Shown: positions 46,818 to 56,343 of the stretch, piece after piece
Numbering within the stretch: position 1 is the first letter of the stretch
Layout of the letters: each line of letters begins with the position of its first letter
Assembly: GCF_000190735.1 (NCBI RefSeq)
Contig: NC_015177.1
Location: 3,720,001-3,784,000, forward strand
DNA length: 64,000 bases
From: Pseudopedobacter saltans DSM 12145
GTDB taxonomy: Bacteria > Bacteroidota > Bacteroidia > Sphingobacteriales > Sphingobacteriaceae
Reading direction: 5' to 3'
Translations under genes and position numbers: made by a program
The notes under the pieces: model-generated
Told to the model about the DNA's origin: nothing
What the model saw: only the letters and a program-made list of their open reading frames with translations
The model's database searches: none

Positions 46818-47840
46818 ATGAGAACAGGGCTGTTAATTGTTTTATTGTCTCTCGCCTTTTGGGCTTGCAGCAAAAGTCCAAAGGGCGATACAGAGATTTT
46901 TCCCGAAAAATCAAGTTTAGCAAAAGGAGCCGATGTCAGTTGGATTACCGAACAGGAAAAATCGGGATCTAAGTTTTACAATTCCTCTGGCGTACAACAG
47001 GATATATTCCAGATTTTGAAGTCAAAGGGAGTGAATGCTATCCGGTTAAGGGTGTGGGTAAATCCAGCAGACGGTTATTGTAATACAGACGATGTGCTGG
47101 CTAAAGCACAAAGAGCTTCATTGGCAGGTATGAGACTGATGGTTGATTTTCATTACAGTGATTCGTGGGCCGATCCGGGAAAGCAGACAAAACCGGCGGC
47201 CTGGGCCAGCCAGAACTTTGCAGACTTAAAGCAGTCGGTGTATAACCATACCTTTTCGGTTTTAACCACACTCAAAAATAAAGGAATTACACCAGAATGG
47301 GTTCAGGTAGGGAATGAAACCAATGATGGTATGCTTTGGGAAGATGGAAAAGCATCTAAAAACATGAAAAACTTTGCTGATTTGATTTCGGCTGGCTATG
47401 ATGCAACTAAAGCCATTGATAGTAAGATAAAAGTTATTGTTCATATTTCTAATGGCTATGACAATAGCCTGTTCAGATGGATGTTTGATGGATTAAAAAA
47501 TAATGGAGCAAAATGGGATGTTATTGGAATGTCTTTATATCCAACAGCCGCAGACTGGGAATCAAAAAACACTTCCTGTTTAGAAAATATGAAAGATATG
47601 GTTTCCCGTTACGGATCAGAAGTGATGATTTGCGAGGTAGGTATGCCCGTTTCGGAAGCCGCTGCATGTAAATCATTTGTAACCGATCTTTTAGGAAAAG
47701 TGAAATCTCTGTCTGGAAATAAAGGTTTAGGTGTGTTTTACTGGGAACCGCAAAGCTACAATAGTTGGAAAGGCTATAAGCTGGGAGCTTTCGACGATAC
47801 TGGAAAACCAACAGCAGCAATGGATGCTTTTTTAAATTAA
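46818..47840 (+). CDS. GH53 arabinogalactan endo-beta-1,4-galactanase
   Basis: A 340-residue lipoprotein enzyme (lipobox LAFWAC). It is a single GH53 (beta/alpha)8 domain: KGADVSWITEQEKSG, AIRLRVWVNPADGY, LMVDFHYSDSWADPGKQTKP, the acid/base Glu in VQVGNETNDGMLW and the nucleophile Glu in MICEVGMPV. The C-terminus GVFYWEPQSYNSWKGYKLGA is typical. GH53 enzymes cut internal beta-1,4-galactosyl bonds of pectic galactan and type I arabinogalactan. This is the gene that defines the substrate of the locus. The start is 4 nt after the SusE-like stop. Confidence 0.95.
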   Translation: MRTGLLIVLLSLAFWACSKSPKGDTEIFPEKSSLAKGADVSWITEQEKSGSKFYNSSGVQQDIFQILKSKGVNAIRLRVWVNPADGYCNTDDVLAKAQRASLAGMRLMVDFHYSDSWADPGKQTKPAAWASQNFADLKQSVYNHTFSVLTTLKNKGITPEWVQVGNETNDGMLWEDGKASKNMKNFADLISAGYDATKAIDSKIKVIVHISNGYDNSLFRWMFDGLKNNGAKWDVIGMSLYPTAADWESKNTSCLENMKDMVSRYGSEVMICEVGMPVSEAAACKSFVTDLLGKVKSLSGNKGLGVFYWEPQSYNSWKGYKLGAFDDTGKPTAAMDAFLN

Positions 47841-47866
47841 ATATCTGGCAGACGTAAATAGAACTC

Positions 47867-50380
47867 ATGTTTAGAAAGTTTTTGATGATTGCTTTGTCCC
47901 TTGTACTGGGAATATCCATGGCAGACGCTCAGGGAAATAAGGGGATTTATATAGATAAAGCCGGGAAAATAAGATGGGAGGGTACTAACAAAGAAGCGTA
48001 CTTTTTTGGAGTAAACTATAGCGCTCCATTTGTTTTTGGATATCGGCATATCAAAGCAAAAGGCGTAAATATAGAAGAAGCTATCAGACAGGATGTTTAT
48101 CACCTGGCAAGATTAGGTATAAATGCATACAGAATACATGTTTTCGACTCAGAGATATCAGACTCTCTGGGGAATATTAAAGATAATGAACACCTAAGAT
48201 TGTTTGACTTTCTAATAGCCGAACTAAAGAAAAGAAATATTAAAATTTTACTAACACCAATCGCATATTGGGGAAATGGATATCCGGAGAAAGATATGCC
48301 CACCGGAAGTTTTTCTTTTAAATATGGAAAGAAAGAAGCGCTGGTAAATAAAGAAGCCTGGAAAGCCCAGGAAAATTACCTTACGCAGTTTTTTCAACGC
48401 ATAAATCGGTATACCGGAAAGTCTTATCAGGACGATGTTGATATCCTGGCCACGGAAATTAATAATGAACCACATCATTCCGGGGCAAAGGAGTTGACTA
48501 CCGAATATATCAGCCTGATGGTTAATGCGGTCAGAAAAACCGGGTGGACGAAACCGATTTTCTACAACATCAGCGAATCACCAAAATACGCTGATGCCGT
48601 GGTAAAATCCAACGTTCAGGGGCATAGCTTTCAATGGTATCCTTCAGGTCTGGTAGCAGGCAGAACGCAGAAAGGCAACTTTTTACCTCATGTTTCTAAA
48701 TACAATATCCCTTTTGATTCCATTCCGGGTTTCAACAAGAGAGCGAAGATTGTTTATGAGTTCGACGGTGCCGATATTGCCGATTCCTATTTATATCCGG
48801 CTATGGCCAGGAGTTTCAGAAATGCAGGTTTTCAGTGGGCAACTATGTTTGCTTACGAACCCTTAGCTATAGCAGATGTAAATACCGAGTATCAGACACA
48901 TTATTTAAATCTGGCTTACACACCATCAAAAGCAATTAGTTTCATGATTGCGAATAAACAGTTTAGAGATGGCTTACAGCCGGTGTTGAGTTACGACCAC
49001 AATCTGAGCGAACTGCTAAACGATACCTTATTTTATTATTCCAATTCAACCGCCGTTCCAGTTCCCAAAAGAAAACCGTTAAAGCATATCGCTGGAGTTG
49101 GAACGTCTTCCATCGTAGCATATGAAGGTAACGGAGCCTATTTTTTAGATAAATTAGCAGAAGGTGTCTGGCGACTTGAAGTAATGCCTGATGTCATAAA
49201 TCTTACAGATCCTTTTGGAAAAGCTTCGCCAAAAAGAAAGGTGAATGCTATTGAATGGAATACAAATCATATTAAAATTTCTTTGCCGGATTTAGGTGAG
49301 GCATTTGCAGTTAAGGGAATCAATGAGGGAAATAATTTAGTTTTACAGACCGAAAGCAATAGTTTTCTGATTACTCCGGGAACTTATTTATTGCAGTCCC
49401 CAAAGGCAAAGGAATTTAAACCTCAGCCCAGTGAAAAAATTGGACTTTTGGCGTTAAATGAATTTGTTGCACCAAAGGCAGATGAAATGGATGTTTTTGT
49501 AAACCATCAGCCAGAAAGAACACTTTCTGTAAACTCTGCGAAGGAAATAAAAGCAAGTGTTTTTGGTGTTCAACCGGACGATGAAGTTAAAGTTATCTTT
49601 AATCATCTGTCCGGAATCCGAAAAGAGACTATAATGGTAAAAAGGGGCGCACAGTACCTTGCACCAATTCCGCAGGAAGTTTTAAAACCGGGCTTATTAC
49701 GCTACTTTATTGTTGTCAAATCCTTAAAAGGAAATATTACTTTCCCCGGATCATTAAAGGCGAGCCCTTATGACTGGGACTTTTATTCGAAGGATGCTTA
49801 TGAAGTATTTATCAATCAGCCCCAGTCTGCAATTACCCTGTTTGATGCCCGCGAGGATAGAGATAAACTCAATTATTACAATCCCGATTGGGAAAATTAC
49901 GGATTGTCATTTGTAAGCACATCAGAGAATAATAAACTGGCTATCAGGTCTATCATGAAAAAGTCTAACAATAAAGATTTTATGGGATGGCAAACTTTTA
50001 TTGGCGACCTGGTTGAAGACCGAGCACAGGATCTTGATAATTTCAATTCTTTGGTGATAAAAGGAAACGGAAGTTTCAAAAATATGAAGGCAAAAATTGC
50101 ACTGATAAGTAAAGAAGGAAATAGCTATTCTTCTTTTTTTACGCTGACGGATGTTATTTCCGAAATAAAAGTCCCGTTAACAGATTTAAATCAGGAACAA
50201 ATGTTGTTATTACCAAGGGCCTATCCCGGATTTCAGCCGCTGTTCTATCAATCAGGAGTTAATAAGAACTTTTCCTTAAAAGACATAGAAAGACTGGAAG
50301 TAACTTTCGGTTATGATATGGTAGCTGAATTGGTTAATAAGGAAGTATCTATGTCCATTTCTGAAATATCATTAAAGTAA
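47867..50380 (+). CDS. Secreted clan GH-A glycoside hydrolase of the galactan locus
   Basis: An 837-residue exported enzyme. A signal peptide (about residues 1-21, ending MADAQ) is followed by a (beta/alpha)8 domain to about residue 400: GVNYSAPF, ARLGINAYRIHVFDSE, the likely acid/base Glu in ATEINNEPHH, and the likely nucleophile in KIVYEFDGADI. The remaining 430 residues are beta-sandwich-like and unassigned. Motifs fit GH5-like families of clan GH-A; family GH147, which holds beta-1,4-galactanases, is an alternative I cannot exclude. Inside this operon it probably acts on galactan. Confidence 0.8.
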   Translation: MFRKFLMIALSLVLGISMADAQGNKGIYIDKAGKIRWEGTNKEAYFFGVNYSAPFVFGYRHIKAKGVNIEEAIRQDVYHLARLGINAYRIHVFDSEISDSLGNIKDNEHLRLFDFLIAELKKRNIKILLTPIAYWGNGYPEKDMPTGSFSFKYGKKEALVNKEAWKAQENYLTQFFQRINRYTGKSYQDDVDILATEINNEPHHSGAKELTTEYISLMVNAVRKTGWTKPIFYNISESPKYADAVVKSNVQGHSFQWYPSGLVAGRTQKGNFLPHVSKYNIPFDSIPGFNKRAKIVYEFDGADIADSYLYPAMARSFRNAGFQWATMFAYEPLAIADVNTEYQTHYLNLAYTPSKAISFMIANKQFRDGLQPVLSYDHNLSELLNDTLFYYSNSTAVPVPKRKPLKHIAGVGTSSIVAYEGNGAYFLDKLAEGVWRLEVMPDVINLTDPFGKASPKRKVNAIEWNTNHIKISLPDLGEAFAVKGINEGNNLVLQTESNSFLITPGTYLLQSPKAKEFKPQPSEKIGLLALNEFVAPKADEMDVFVNHQPERTLSVNSAKEIKASVFGVQPDDEVKVIFNHLSGIRKETIMVKRGAQYLAPIPQEVLKPGLLRYFIVVKSLKGNITFPGSLKASPYDWDFYSKDAYEVFINQPQSAITLFDAREDRDKLNYYNPDWENYGLSFVSTSENNKLAIRSIMKKSNNKDFMGWQTFIGDLVEDRAQDLDNFNSLVIKGNGSFKNMKAKIALISKEGNSYSSFFTLTDVISEIKVPLTDLNQEQMLLLPRAYPGFQPLFYQSGVNKNFSLKDIERLEVTFGYDMVAELVNKEVSMSISEISLK

Positions 50381-50540
50381 AGTATCAAAAGTCCGAAGTC
50401 GGGGGCCGAAGACGGAAGTTTAGTTGTCCATAGACGATGGTCTATAGTAAAATCTACTAATGAACCAATGACTAATGAACTAAATACTAACCAACTAATA
50501 TTAAAATAAAACGAATAAAGAAAATTATAATAAAGCAGAT
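50381..50540. repeat. Intergenic region with short direct repeats
   Basis: Holds imperfect repeats of AATGAAC/AATGACTAATGAACTAA type (about 50459-50500) and GTCCGAAGTC-like elements, common low-complexity spacers in Bacteroidota. No ORF or clear promoter. Confidence 0.4.
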
Positions 50541-52994
50541 ATGATGCGTATTCCCGGATATTTTTCGATTTTTTTATTGTTTCTGACGACAAGTCTGAGT
50601 GCCCAACAGCGGAAAGAGTTTTACTTAAATAAAGGCTGGAAATTCGCTAAAGATGATTTCCAACAAGCTACGGCTAATGACTTTAATGACAAAAATTGGG
50701 AACAGGTTGTGGTACCTCACGATTGGGCAATTAAAGGCCCTTTTGACCGGAATAATGATTTACAGGTTGTAAAAATTGTTCAGAACGGAGAAAAAGTGGC
50801 TTCCGAAAAAACAGGAAGAACCGGAGGTTTACCTTATATCGGAATAGGTTGGTACAGGCTGGATTTGCCTTTGCAGCAGCTTAAATCCGGAGAAAGAGTT
50901 TTCCTGAAATTTGATGGAGCAATGAGTAACGCTCAGGTTTTTGTCAATGGAAAAGAAGCTACACATTGGCCTTATGGCTATAACGCTTTTCATGCGGAGG
51001 TTACCGATTTGTTAAAGCAGGGCACTACAAATAAATTAGCCGTTCGTTTAGAAAATAAAGAACAGTCTTCCCGTTGGTATCCGGGGGCAGGTTTGTATCG
51101 CAATGTACATTTAATTATAACGCAGGATGTGCATATTCCTATTTGGGGAACCTATCTTACCACACCTTCGGTAAGAAAGGAGCTGGCGAGTGTAAGATTA
51201 CAAACGAAAATTGCTGGTCTTAAAGAGGGAGAAAAAGCAAACATAAAGTTAGAAACAGATATTCTTGACGCTAACGGAAAAGTAGTTATTAGCAAAGCTA
51301 CATCCGATAATTTAGAAAGAGCATCCATAGATCAGCATTTTTTATTGAAAAATCCACAGCTGTGGTCTCCGGAATCACCTGTCTTATATAAAGCTGTTTC
51401 TAAACTTTATAAAGACGGAGTTTTAAAAGATACCTACGAAACTACATTTGGTATACGTACCGTTATGTTTAATGCAGAAAATGGATTTACACTTAATGGC
51501 GTAAAGCGCAAATTTCAGGGAGTATGTAACCATCACGATTTGGGGCCATTGGGAGCTGCAGAGAATGAGGCCGCGTTACGCAGAAGACTACTCATGCTGA
51601 AAGATATGGGAGCGGATGCTATTAGAACAGCTCATAATATGCCATCTCCCGAACTGGTTAAACTATGCGACGAATTGGGAATTATGCTGATTGTTGAATC
51701 CTTTGACGAATGGAAAGCTCCAAAAATGAAAAATGGATACAATCAGTTATTTGATCAATGGGTAGAGAAGGATTTAATTAATATGATCCACGCTAACCGA
51801 AACAGCCCTTCAGTTATTCTATGGAGCATAGGAAATGAAGTTCCGGATCAGGGAACACCCAATGGCGTAGAAATAGCGGCAAGATTGCAGGATATCTGTC
51901 ACCGTGAGGATCCTACCAGATTAGTAACCGTTGGTATGGATAAAATAGATGCGGTATTGAAAAATGGTTTTGCTGCAGTACTCGATCTTCCTGGTTTTAA
52001 TTATAAGCCTTCCAGATATGCAGAAGCTTATAAAGTTTTACCACAAGGCTTTATACTAGGATCCGAGACGGCTTCAACAGTAAGCTCCAGAGGTGTTTAT
52101 AAGTTTCCGGTTAAGACAGGGCCCGATCTTATTTATCCGGACAATCAAAGCTCTTCTTATGATATGGAACATTGCGCCTGGTCACAAACACCTGATGATG
52201 AGTTTATCGCTCAGGATAAATTAGATTATACCATTGGTGAATTCGTTTGGACCGGTTTTGATTATTTAGGCGAGCCAGCTCCATACGAGTCCCACTGGCC
52301 TTCTCACAGCTCTTATTTCGGTATTATTGATTTGGCAGGCATACCTAAAGACCGTTATTATTTGTATCGCTCTCGTTGGAACACAAAGGAGAAAACTTTG
52401 CATTTGTTGCCACATTGGACATGGCCGGGAAGAGAAGGCGAAATAACGCCAGTTTTCTGTTATACCAATTATCCGGCTGCAGAACTATTTGTAAACGGGA
52501 AAAGTATGGGAGTTAAGAAAAAAGATGATTCGGATCTTTTTGGAAGAAACAGACTAATGTGGAATGAAGTAAAATACGAGCCAGGAAATATAAAAGTTGT
52601 TGCATTGGATGCTGCCGGCAATCCAGTAGAAGAACGTGTAATAAGCACCGCTGGTAAACCATATAAAATTATTTTAGAAGCTGACAGAAAAATGTTAAAA
52701 GCTGATGGAAAAGATCTGGGATTTATTACAGTAACAATAGTTGATGCAAATGGAAATATTTGCCCTCATGCTGATAACGAGATTCTAGCTAATGTTAAAG
52801 GTAGTGTAAGCTTTAAAACAATCGCAAATGGTGACCCTACGAATTTGCAACTTTTCCATGAACCGCATATGAAAGTATTTAGTGGAAAACTAGTTATTAC
52901 GGTTCAATCTTCTGAACTTAAAGGGAAAGGGGAGCTAACGGTTTCAGCCAAAGGGTTAGCCTCTGCAAAAATCGACTTTAAAATAGGGGATTAG
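50541..52994 (+). CDS. GH2 beta-galactosidase
   Basis: An 817-residue exported enzyme of family GH2. A signal peptide (about 1-22, SLSAQQ) precedes the jelly-roll sugar-binding domain (LNKGWKFAKDD; VVVPHDWAIKGPF), an Ig-like domain, the TIM barrel with acid/base Glu in ILWSIGNEVPDQG and nucleophile Glu in FILGSETASTVSSRG, then further beta domains with a DUF4982-like region (YTNYPAAELFVNGKSMGVKK). It should release galactose from the oligosaccharides produced by the GH53 enzyme in the periplasm. The 160-nt gap before it may hold its own promoter. Confidence 0.92.
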   Translation: MMRIPGYFSIFLLFLTTSLSAQQRKEFYLNKGWKFAKDDFQQATANDFNDKNWEQVVVPHDWAIKGPFDRNNDLQVVKIVQNGEKVASEKTGRTGGLPYIGIGWYRLDLPLQQLKSGERVFLKFDGAMSNAQVFVNGKEATHWPYGYNAFHAEVTDLLKQGTTNKLAVRLENKEQSSRWYPGAGLYRNVHLIITQDVHIPIWGTYLTTPSVRKELASVRLQTKIAGLKEGEKANIKLETDILDANGKVVISKATSDNLERASIDQHFLLKNPQLWSPESPVLYKAVSKLYKDGVLKDTYETTFGIRTVMFNAENGFTLNGVKRKFQGVCNHHDLGPLGAAENEAALRRRLLMLKDMGADAIRTAHNMPSPELVKLCDELGIMLIVESFDEWKAPKMKNGYNQLFDQWVEKDLINMIHANRNSPSVILWSIGNEVPDQGTPNGVEIAARLQDICHREDPTRLVTVGMDKIDAVLKNGFAAVLDLPGFNYKPSRYAEAYKVLPQGFILGSETASTVSSRGVYKFPVKTGPDLIYPDNQSSSYDMEHCAWSQTPDDEFIAQDKLDYTIGEFVWTGFDYLGEPAPYESHWPSHSSYFGIIDLAGIPKDRYYLYRSRWNTKEKTLHLLPHWTWPGREGEITPVFCYTNYPAAELFVNGKSMGVKKKDDSDLFGRNRLMWNEVKYEPGNIKVVALDAAGNPVEERVISTAGKPYKIILEADRKMLKADGKDLGFITVTIVDANGNICPHADNEILANVKGSVSFKTIANGDPTNLQLFHEPHMKVFSGKLVITVQSSELKGKGELTVSAKGLASAKIDFKIGD

Positions 52995-53020
52995 TGCTAC
53001 TGTAACATAAATTGCTAGAG

Positions 53021-53051
53021 AGGCTGTTTCGACTTTGATAGGAGACAGCCT
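53021..53051 (+). terminator. Hairpin ending the galactan operon
   Basis: A 10-bp stem (53021-53030 with 53042-53051, one mismatch) around an 11-nt loop; no strong T-run follows. Confidence 0.5.
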
Positions 53052-53176
53052 CCTGGACAATATAGTAAACATGACTGGAACCTTTTTTAGAAAACCTCTT
53101 CTGGTAATTTTTTGATTTTCTGTGCTTTATGAAAACTTAATGTTTTTTACGTTGTTCTTTTAGAAACTTAAAAAAT

Positions 53177-53767
53177 ATGAAAGATTCTATCCTTAAAACT
53201 ATTAACAGCGCGATAAAACATTGGTTTATACCATTAATCGTAGGGATTCTGTTTTTAATATTAAGCTTTTATGTATGGGTGCAACCAATAGGCTCCTATA
53301 TCGCGTTAGCTGTAATTTTTAGTATTTCGTTTTTGCTTAGCGGAATAGCTGAAATTATTTTCTCTCTTTCAAATAAATCAGAAATGGATAACTGGGCCTG
53401 GACATTGGCATTTGGTATTATAAACGTATTAATAGGTATTCTATTAATGGCTAATCCAGCTTTGAGTATGGTTACTCTGGCACTTTATGTTGGATTCATC
53501 ATCGTTTTTCGTTCAATATCAGGAATAAGCGCTTCCATAGAACTGAAAAACTACGGAGTAGGTAATTGGGGCTGGATGATGTTTTGGAGCATTCTGGGAC
53601 TTATTTTTGGCTTTATACTATTATGGAATCCCTTATTTGCAGGTCTTACTTTAGTAGCCTGGACAGCTTTAGGCTTTCTGGCAATGGGAATTTTTAGTAT
53701 ATCTTTCGCTCTGAAACTAAAAAGCCTGAAAAATTTAAAAAATGACTTGTCTTCCCGCTCAGAATAG
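53177..53767 (+). CDS. DUF308/HdeD-family membrane protein
   Basis: A 196-residue inner-membrane protein with six predicted helices in three hairpins, each ending in a VxxNP- or WNP-like turn (VQPIGSY, MANPALS, LWNPLFAG). This three-fold pattern is that of HdeD, linked to acid resistance in E. coli; the role here is unknown. It is a single gene between the galactan locus and frr, sharing a bidirectional terminator with frr. Confidence 0.85.
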   Translation: MKDSILKTINSAIKHWFIPLIVGILFLILSFYVWVQPIGSYIALAVIFSISFLLSGIAEIIFSLSNKSEMDNWAWTLAFGIINVLIGILLMANPALSMVTLALYVGFIIVFRSISGISASIELKNYGVGNWGWMMFWSILGLIFGFILLWNPLFAGLTLVAWTALGFLAMGIFSISFALKLKSLKNLKNDLSSRSE

Positions 53768-53784
53768 AAATTCTTTTGAAATAG

Positions 53785-53817
53785 AAAAGCAGAATCTGTT
53801 TGTAGATTCTGCTTTTT
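53785..53817. terminator. Bidirectional terminator between DUF308 gene and frr
   Basis: A perfect 13-bp stem (53785-53797 with 53804-53816) starting in A-run and ending in T-run. Confidence 0.93.
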
Positions 53818-53839
53818 ATTATTTGGATTTTCTGTCCGA

Positions 53840-54403
53840 CTATACCGTCATGATGTCTTTTTCTTTACCTTCAATCATCACATCTATTTTTGCAATAAAT
53901 CCATCTGTAATCTTCTGAACCTCTGCTTCGCCTGCTTTAATTTCATCCTCGGAAACACCTTCGCTTTTTAATTTTTTAATACTTTCGTTAGTGTTTTTTC
54001 TGATATTTCTGATACTTATTTTACCTGCTTCCGCTTCTTCCTTCGCTTGTTTTACCAGCTGTTTTCTTCTTTCTTCCGTTAAAGGAGGTACATTAAGCCT
54101 AACTACAGAACCATCGTTTTGTGGGTTTAAACCACAATTAGAATTAAGAATACCTTTTTCTATAGGGCCAATCATTGATTTTTCCCAAGGCTGAACAACA
54201 ATTGTTCTCGCGTCAGGCGTATTGATGTTGGCAACTTGAGCAAGAGGAGTGGGAGAACCATAATATTCTACAAGGACACCATCCAGCATTGAAGGTGACG
54301 CTTTCCCTGCTCTAATTTTCATAAGTTCGTTATCTGTATGAGTAATAGCTTTTTGCATTGTCGCTTTAGCTTCCTCTAATTCTAACTTAATGAATTCGTT
54401 CAT
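53840..54403 (-). CDS. frr: Ribosome recycling factor
   Basis: A 187-residue cytoplasmic factor that with EF-G splits ribosomes after termination. The signature helix KIRAGKASPSMLDGVLVEYY and PWEKSMIGPIEKGI are in place, and the three-helix domain ends with the charged stretch of the family. It follows pyrH by 24 nt and ends at the shared terminator. Confidence 0.97.
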   Translation of the reverse strand: MNEFIKLELEEAKATMQKAITHTDNELMKIRAGKASPSMLDGVLVEYYGSPTPLAQVANINTPDARTIVVQPWEKSMIGPIEKGILNSNCGLNPQNDGSVVRLNVPPLTEERRKQLVKQAKEEAEAGKISIRNIRKNTNESIKKLKSEGVSEDEIKAGEAEVQKITDGFIAKIDVMIEGKEKDIMTV

Positions 54404-54427
54404 CTTGTTTTAGTATTTTGAGCTTAA

Positions 54428-55132
54428 TTATTTTACTAATGTACCAATATTTTCGCCTTCAATAAGTTTCATCAGATTACCACCTTTGTCCATATCGAAA
54501 ACGATTATTGGAAGGTTGTTTTCATCACAAAGTGTGAAGGCCGTCATATCCATGACATTTAAATCTTTAGCGTAAACCTCCTGAAAGCTTAGAGAATCAA
54601 ATTTTGTTGCAGAAGGATCTTTCTCCGGATCGGCAGTATAAATCCCGTCTACTCTTGTCCCTTTCAGTACAACATCGGCTTTAATTTCTATCGCTCTTAA
54701 TGCTGCTGCAGAATCTGTTGTGAAATATGGATTACCAGTGCCAGCTCCGAAAATAACTACTCTGCCTTTTTCTAAATGTCTGATAGCCCTTCTTCTCACA
54801 TAAGGCTCACAGATTTGTTCCATTTTGATAGCAGACTGTAATCTGGTGTAAACACCAATCGTCTCCAGTGCATTTTGAAGCGCCATTGAATTGATTACAG
54901 TAGCAAGCATTCCCATATAATCGGCCTGCGCTCTATCCATACCAGATTTTTCAGCACTTAAGCCACGAAAAATATTTCCTCCGCCAATTACAACAGCAAC
55001 TTCAATTCCTTTCTCTTTAACGGCTTTTATCTCTTCTGCGTATTGTAAAACGCGGGCATTGTCTATACCATATTGTTGCGAACCCATTAAAGATTCGCCA
55101 CTTAGTTTCAGTAGAATTCTTTTGTACTTCAT
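54428..55132 (-). CDS. pyrH: Uridylate kinase
   Basis: A 234-residue hexameric kinase of the amino-acid kinase fold that phosphorylates UMP to UDP. Motifs: [13 protein letters not shown] at the N-terminus, [31 protein letters not shown] and [20 protein letters not shown]. The ATG at 55132 is chosen; one codon upstream is a TTG. It forms a two-gene unit with frr, with its own -7 box, instead of being read from tsf. Confidence 0.97.
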   Translation of the reverse strand: MKYKRILLKLSGESLMGSQQYGIDNARVLQYAEEIKAVKEKGIEVAVVIGGGNIFRGLSAEKSGMDRAQADYMGMLATVINSMALQNALETIGVYTRLQSAIKMEQICEPYVRRRAIRHLEKGRVVIFGAGTGNPYFTTDSAAALRAIEIKADVVLKGTRVDGIYTADPEKDPSATKFDSLSFQEVYAKDLNVMDMTAFTLCDENNLPIIVFDMDKGGNLMKLIEGENIGTLVK

Positions 55133-55149
55133 CAAACGGGTGATTTTGG

Positions 55150-55157
55150 CAAAAATA
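55150..55157 (-). promoter_or_regulatory. pyrH -7 box
   Basis: TATTTTTG on the minus strand fits TAnnTTTG and lies 17 nt before the ATG. Confidence 0.5.
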
Positions 55158-55309
55158 GGAAATTATTTTAGATTTTAGGTAGGGGAGATGTTTACCGGTT
55201 CGCCATTTTACGCTACTGATTTCCTGTTGCAATTAAGTATCAGTACTTTAGATTATAAATGGATTAGTTGTCTGTCTTTAGTTCATCATAAACTTGACAT
55301 GAATCTTAA

Positions 55310-55345
55310 ACAACAAAAAATCCCCACCTTTTTAAAGATGAGGAT
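55310..55345 (-). terminator. Terminator of the rplM-tsf operon
   Basis: On the minus strand ATCCTCATC pairs with GGTGGGGAT (two G-T pairs) around an 8-nt loop and is followed by TTTTTTGTTG. It separates tsf from pyrH. Confidence 0.8.
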
Positions 55346-55397
55346 AATATGATTTTACAAGTTGGTTGCTTGCTACAAAATCTTAAGACTTATAAAA

Positions 55398-56234
55398 CTA
55401 AGCACCTAAAGCAACTCTTTTGAATGCAGTAACAGTTAAACCGTTAGATACACTGTTTAAGAATGCTTTGATATCTTTAGAAGAATCTTTAACGAACTCC
55501 TGGTTCAATAAAGTGTTTTCTTTATAGAATTTGTTTAATTTACCAGCAGCAATTTTCTCTACCATTTCTTCTGGTTTACCTTCTGCTCTGATTTGTTCTT
55601 TCGCAATCTCCAACTCTCTTTCGATAGTTTTAGAATCAACGTCACCTTTATCCAAAGCAACAGGGTTCATAGCTGCAATTTGCATAGCAACATCTTTACC
55701 TGCGTCTTCACCACCATTAACAACTGCGCTTAAGCCCACCAATACACCTAAACGGTAGTTACCGTGGATGTAAGGAACAACTTGCTCAGCCTCGATAGTT
55801 TCGAACTTAGAAACACCAATTTTTTCGCCAATTTTACCAGTTTGGTCAATAATTAAATCAGCAATTTTGTTTCCGTTCAATTCTAAAGCCAATAAATCTT
55901 CTAAAGAAGAAGGATTGTTTTCGATAGCTTTGTCAGCAATAGAGTTTGCAAAAGCGATAAAGTCAGCATTTTTCGCTACGAAGTCAGTCTCGCAGTTTAC
56001 TTCCACAACAACACCTCTCTTGCCATCAGCAGTAGTTTTGGCGATAACAACACCTTCGTTAGACTCTCTATCCTGACGGCTAGCAGCAACTTTAGCTCCT
56101 TTTTTACGTAAATAATCGATTGCAGCTTCGAAGTCGCCGTTAGCTTCAACTAAAGCTTTTTTGCAATCCATCATACCAGCGCCAGTTTGTTGGCGTAATT
56201 TATTTACATCAGATGCTGAAATTTGTACAGACAT
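55398..56234 (-). CDS. tsf: Elongation factor Ts
   Basis: A 278-residue guanine-nucleotide exchange factor for EF-Tu. The N-terminal UBA-like domain (VNKLRQQTGAGMMDCKKALV) and the core signature ESNEGVVIAKT / VEVNCETDFVAKN are present. The C-terminal dimerisation region is of usual length. It follows rpsB, the widespread bacterial order. Confidence 0.97.
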   Translation of the reverse strand: MSVQISASDVNKLRQQTGAGMMDCKKALVEANGDFEAAIDYLRKKGAKVAASRQDRESNEGVVIAKTTADGKRGVVVEVNCETDFVAKNADFIAFANSIADKAIENNPSSLEDLLALELNGNKIADLIIDQTGKIGEKIGVSKFETIEAEQVVPYIHGNYRLGVLVGLSAVVNGGEDAGKDVAMQIAAMNPVALDKGDVDSKTIERELEIAKEQIRAEGKPEEMVEKIAAGKLNKFYKENTLLNQEFVKDSSKDIKAFLNSVSNGLTVTAFKRVALGA

Positions 56235-56343
56235 TTTGTTCGATTTTAAAAGTTTTTCTTTATAAAAGTAAGGGGTTGCTAGCCGTCAGTTGTAGCATAA
56301 ACCAACAACTAAAAACCAACAACCCCTATTTATTTAAAAATTA

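Noticed and set aside
50459..50500. Short repeats as a possible CRISPR array
   Set aside because: The units are imperfect, 7-17 nt long and without regular spacers; no cas genes are in the window.
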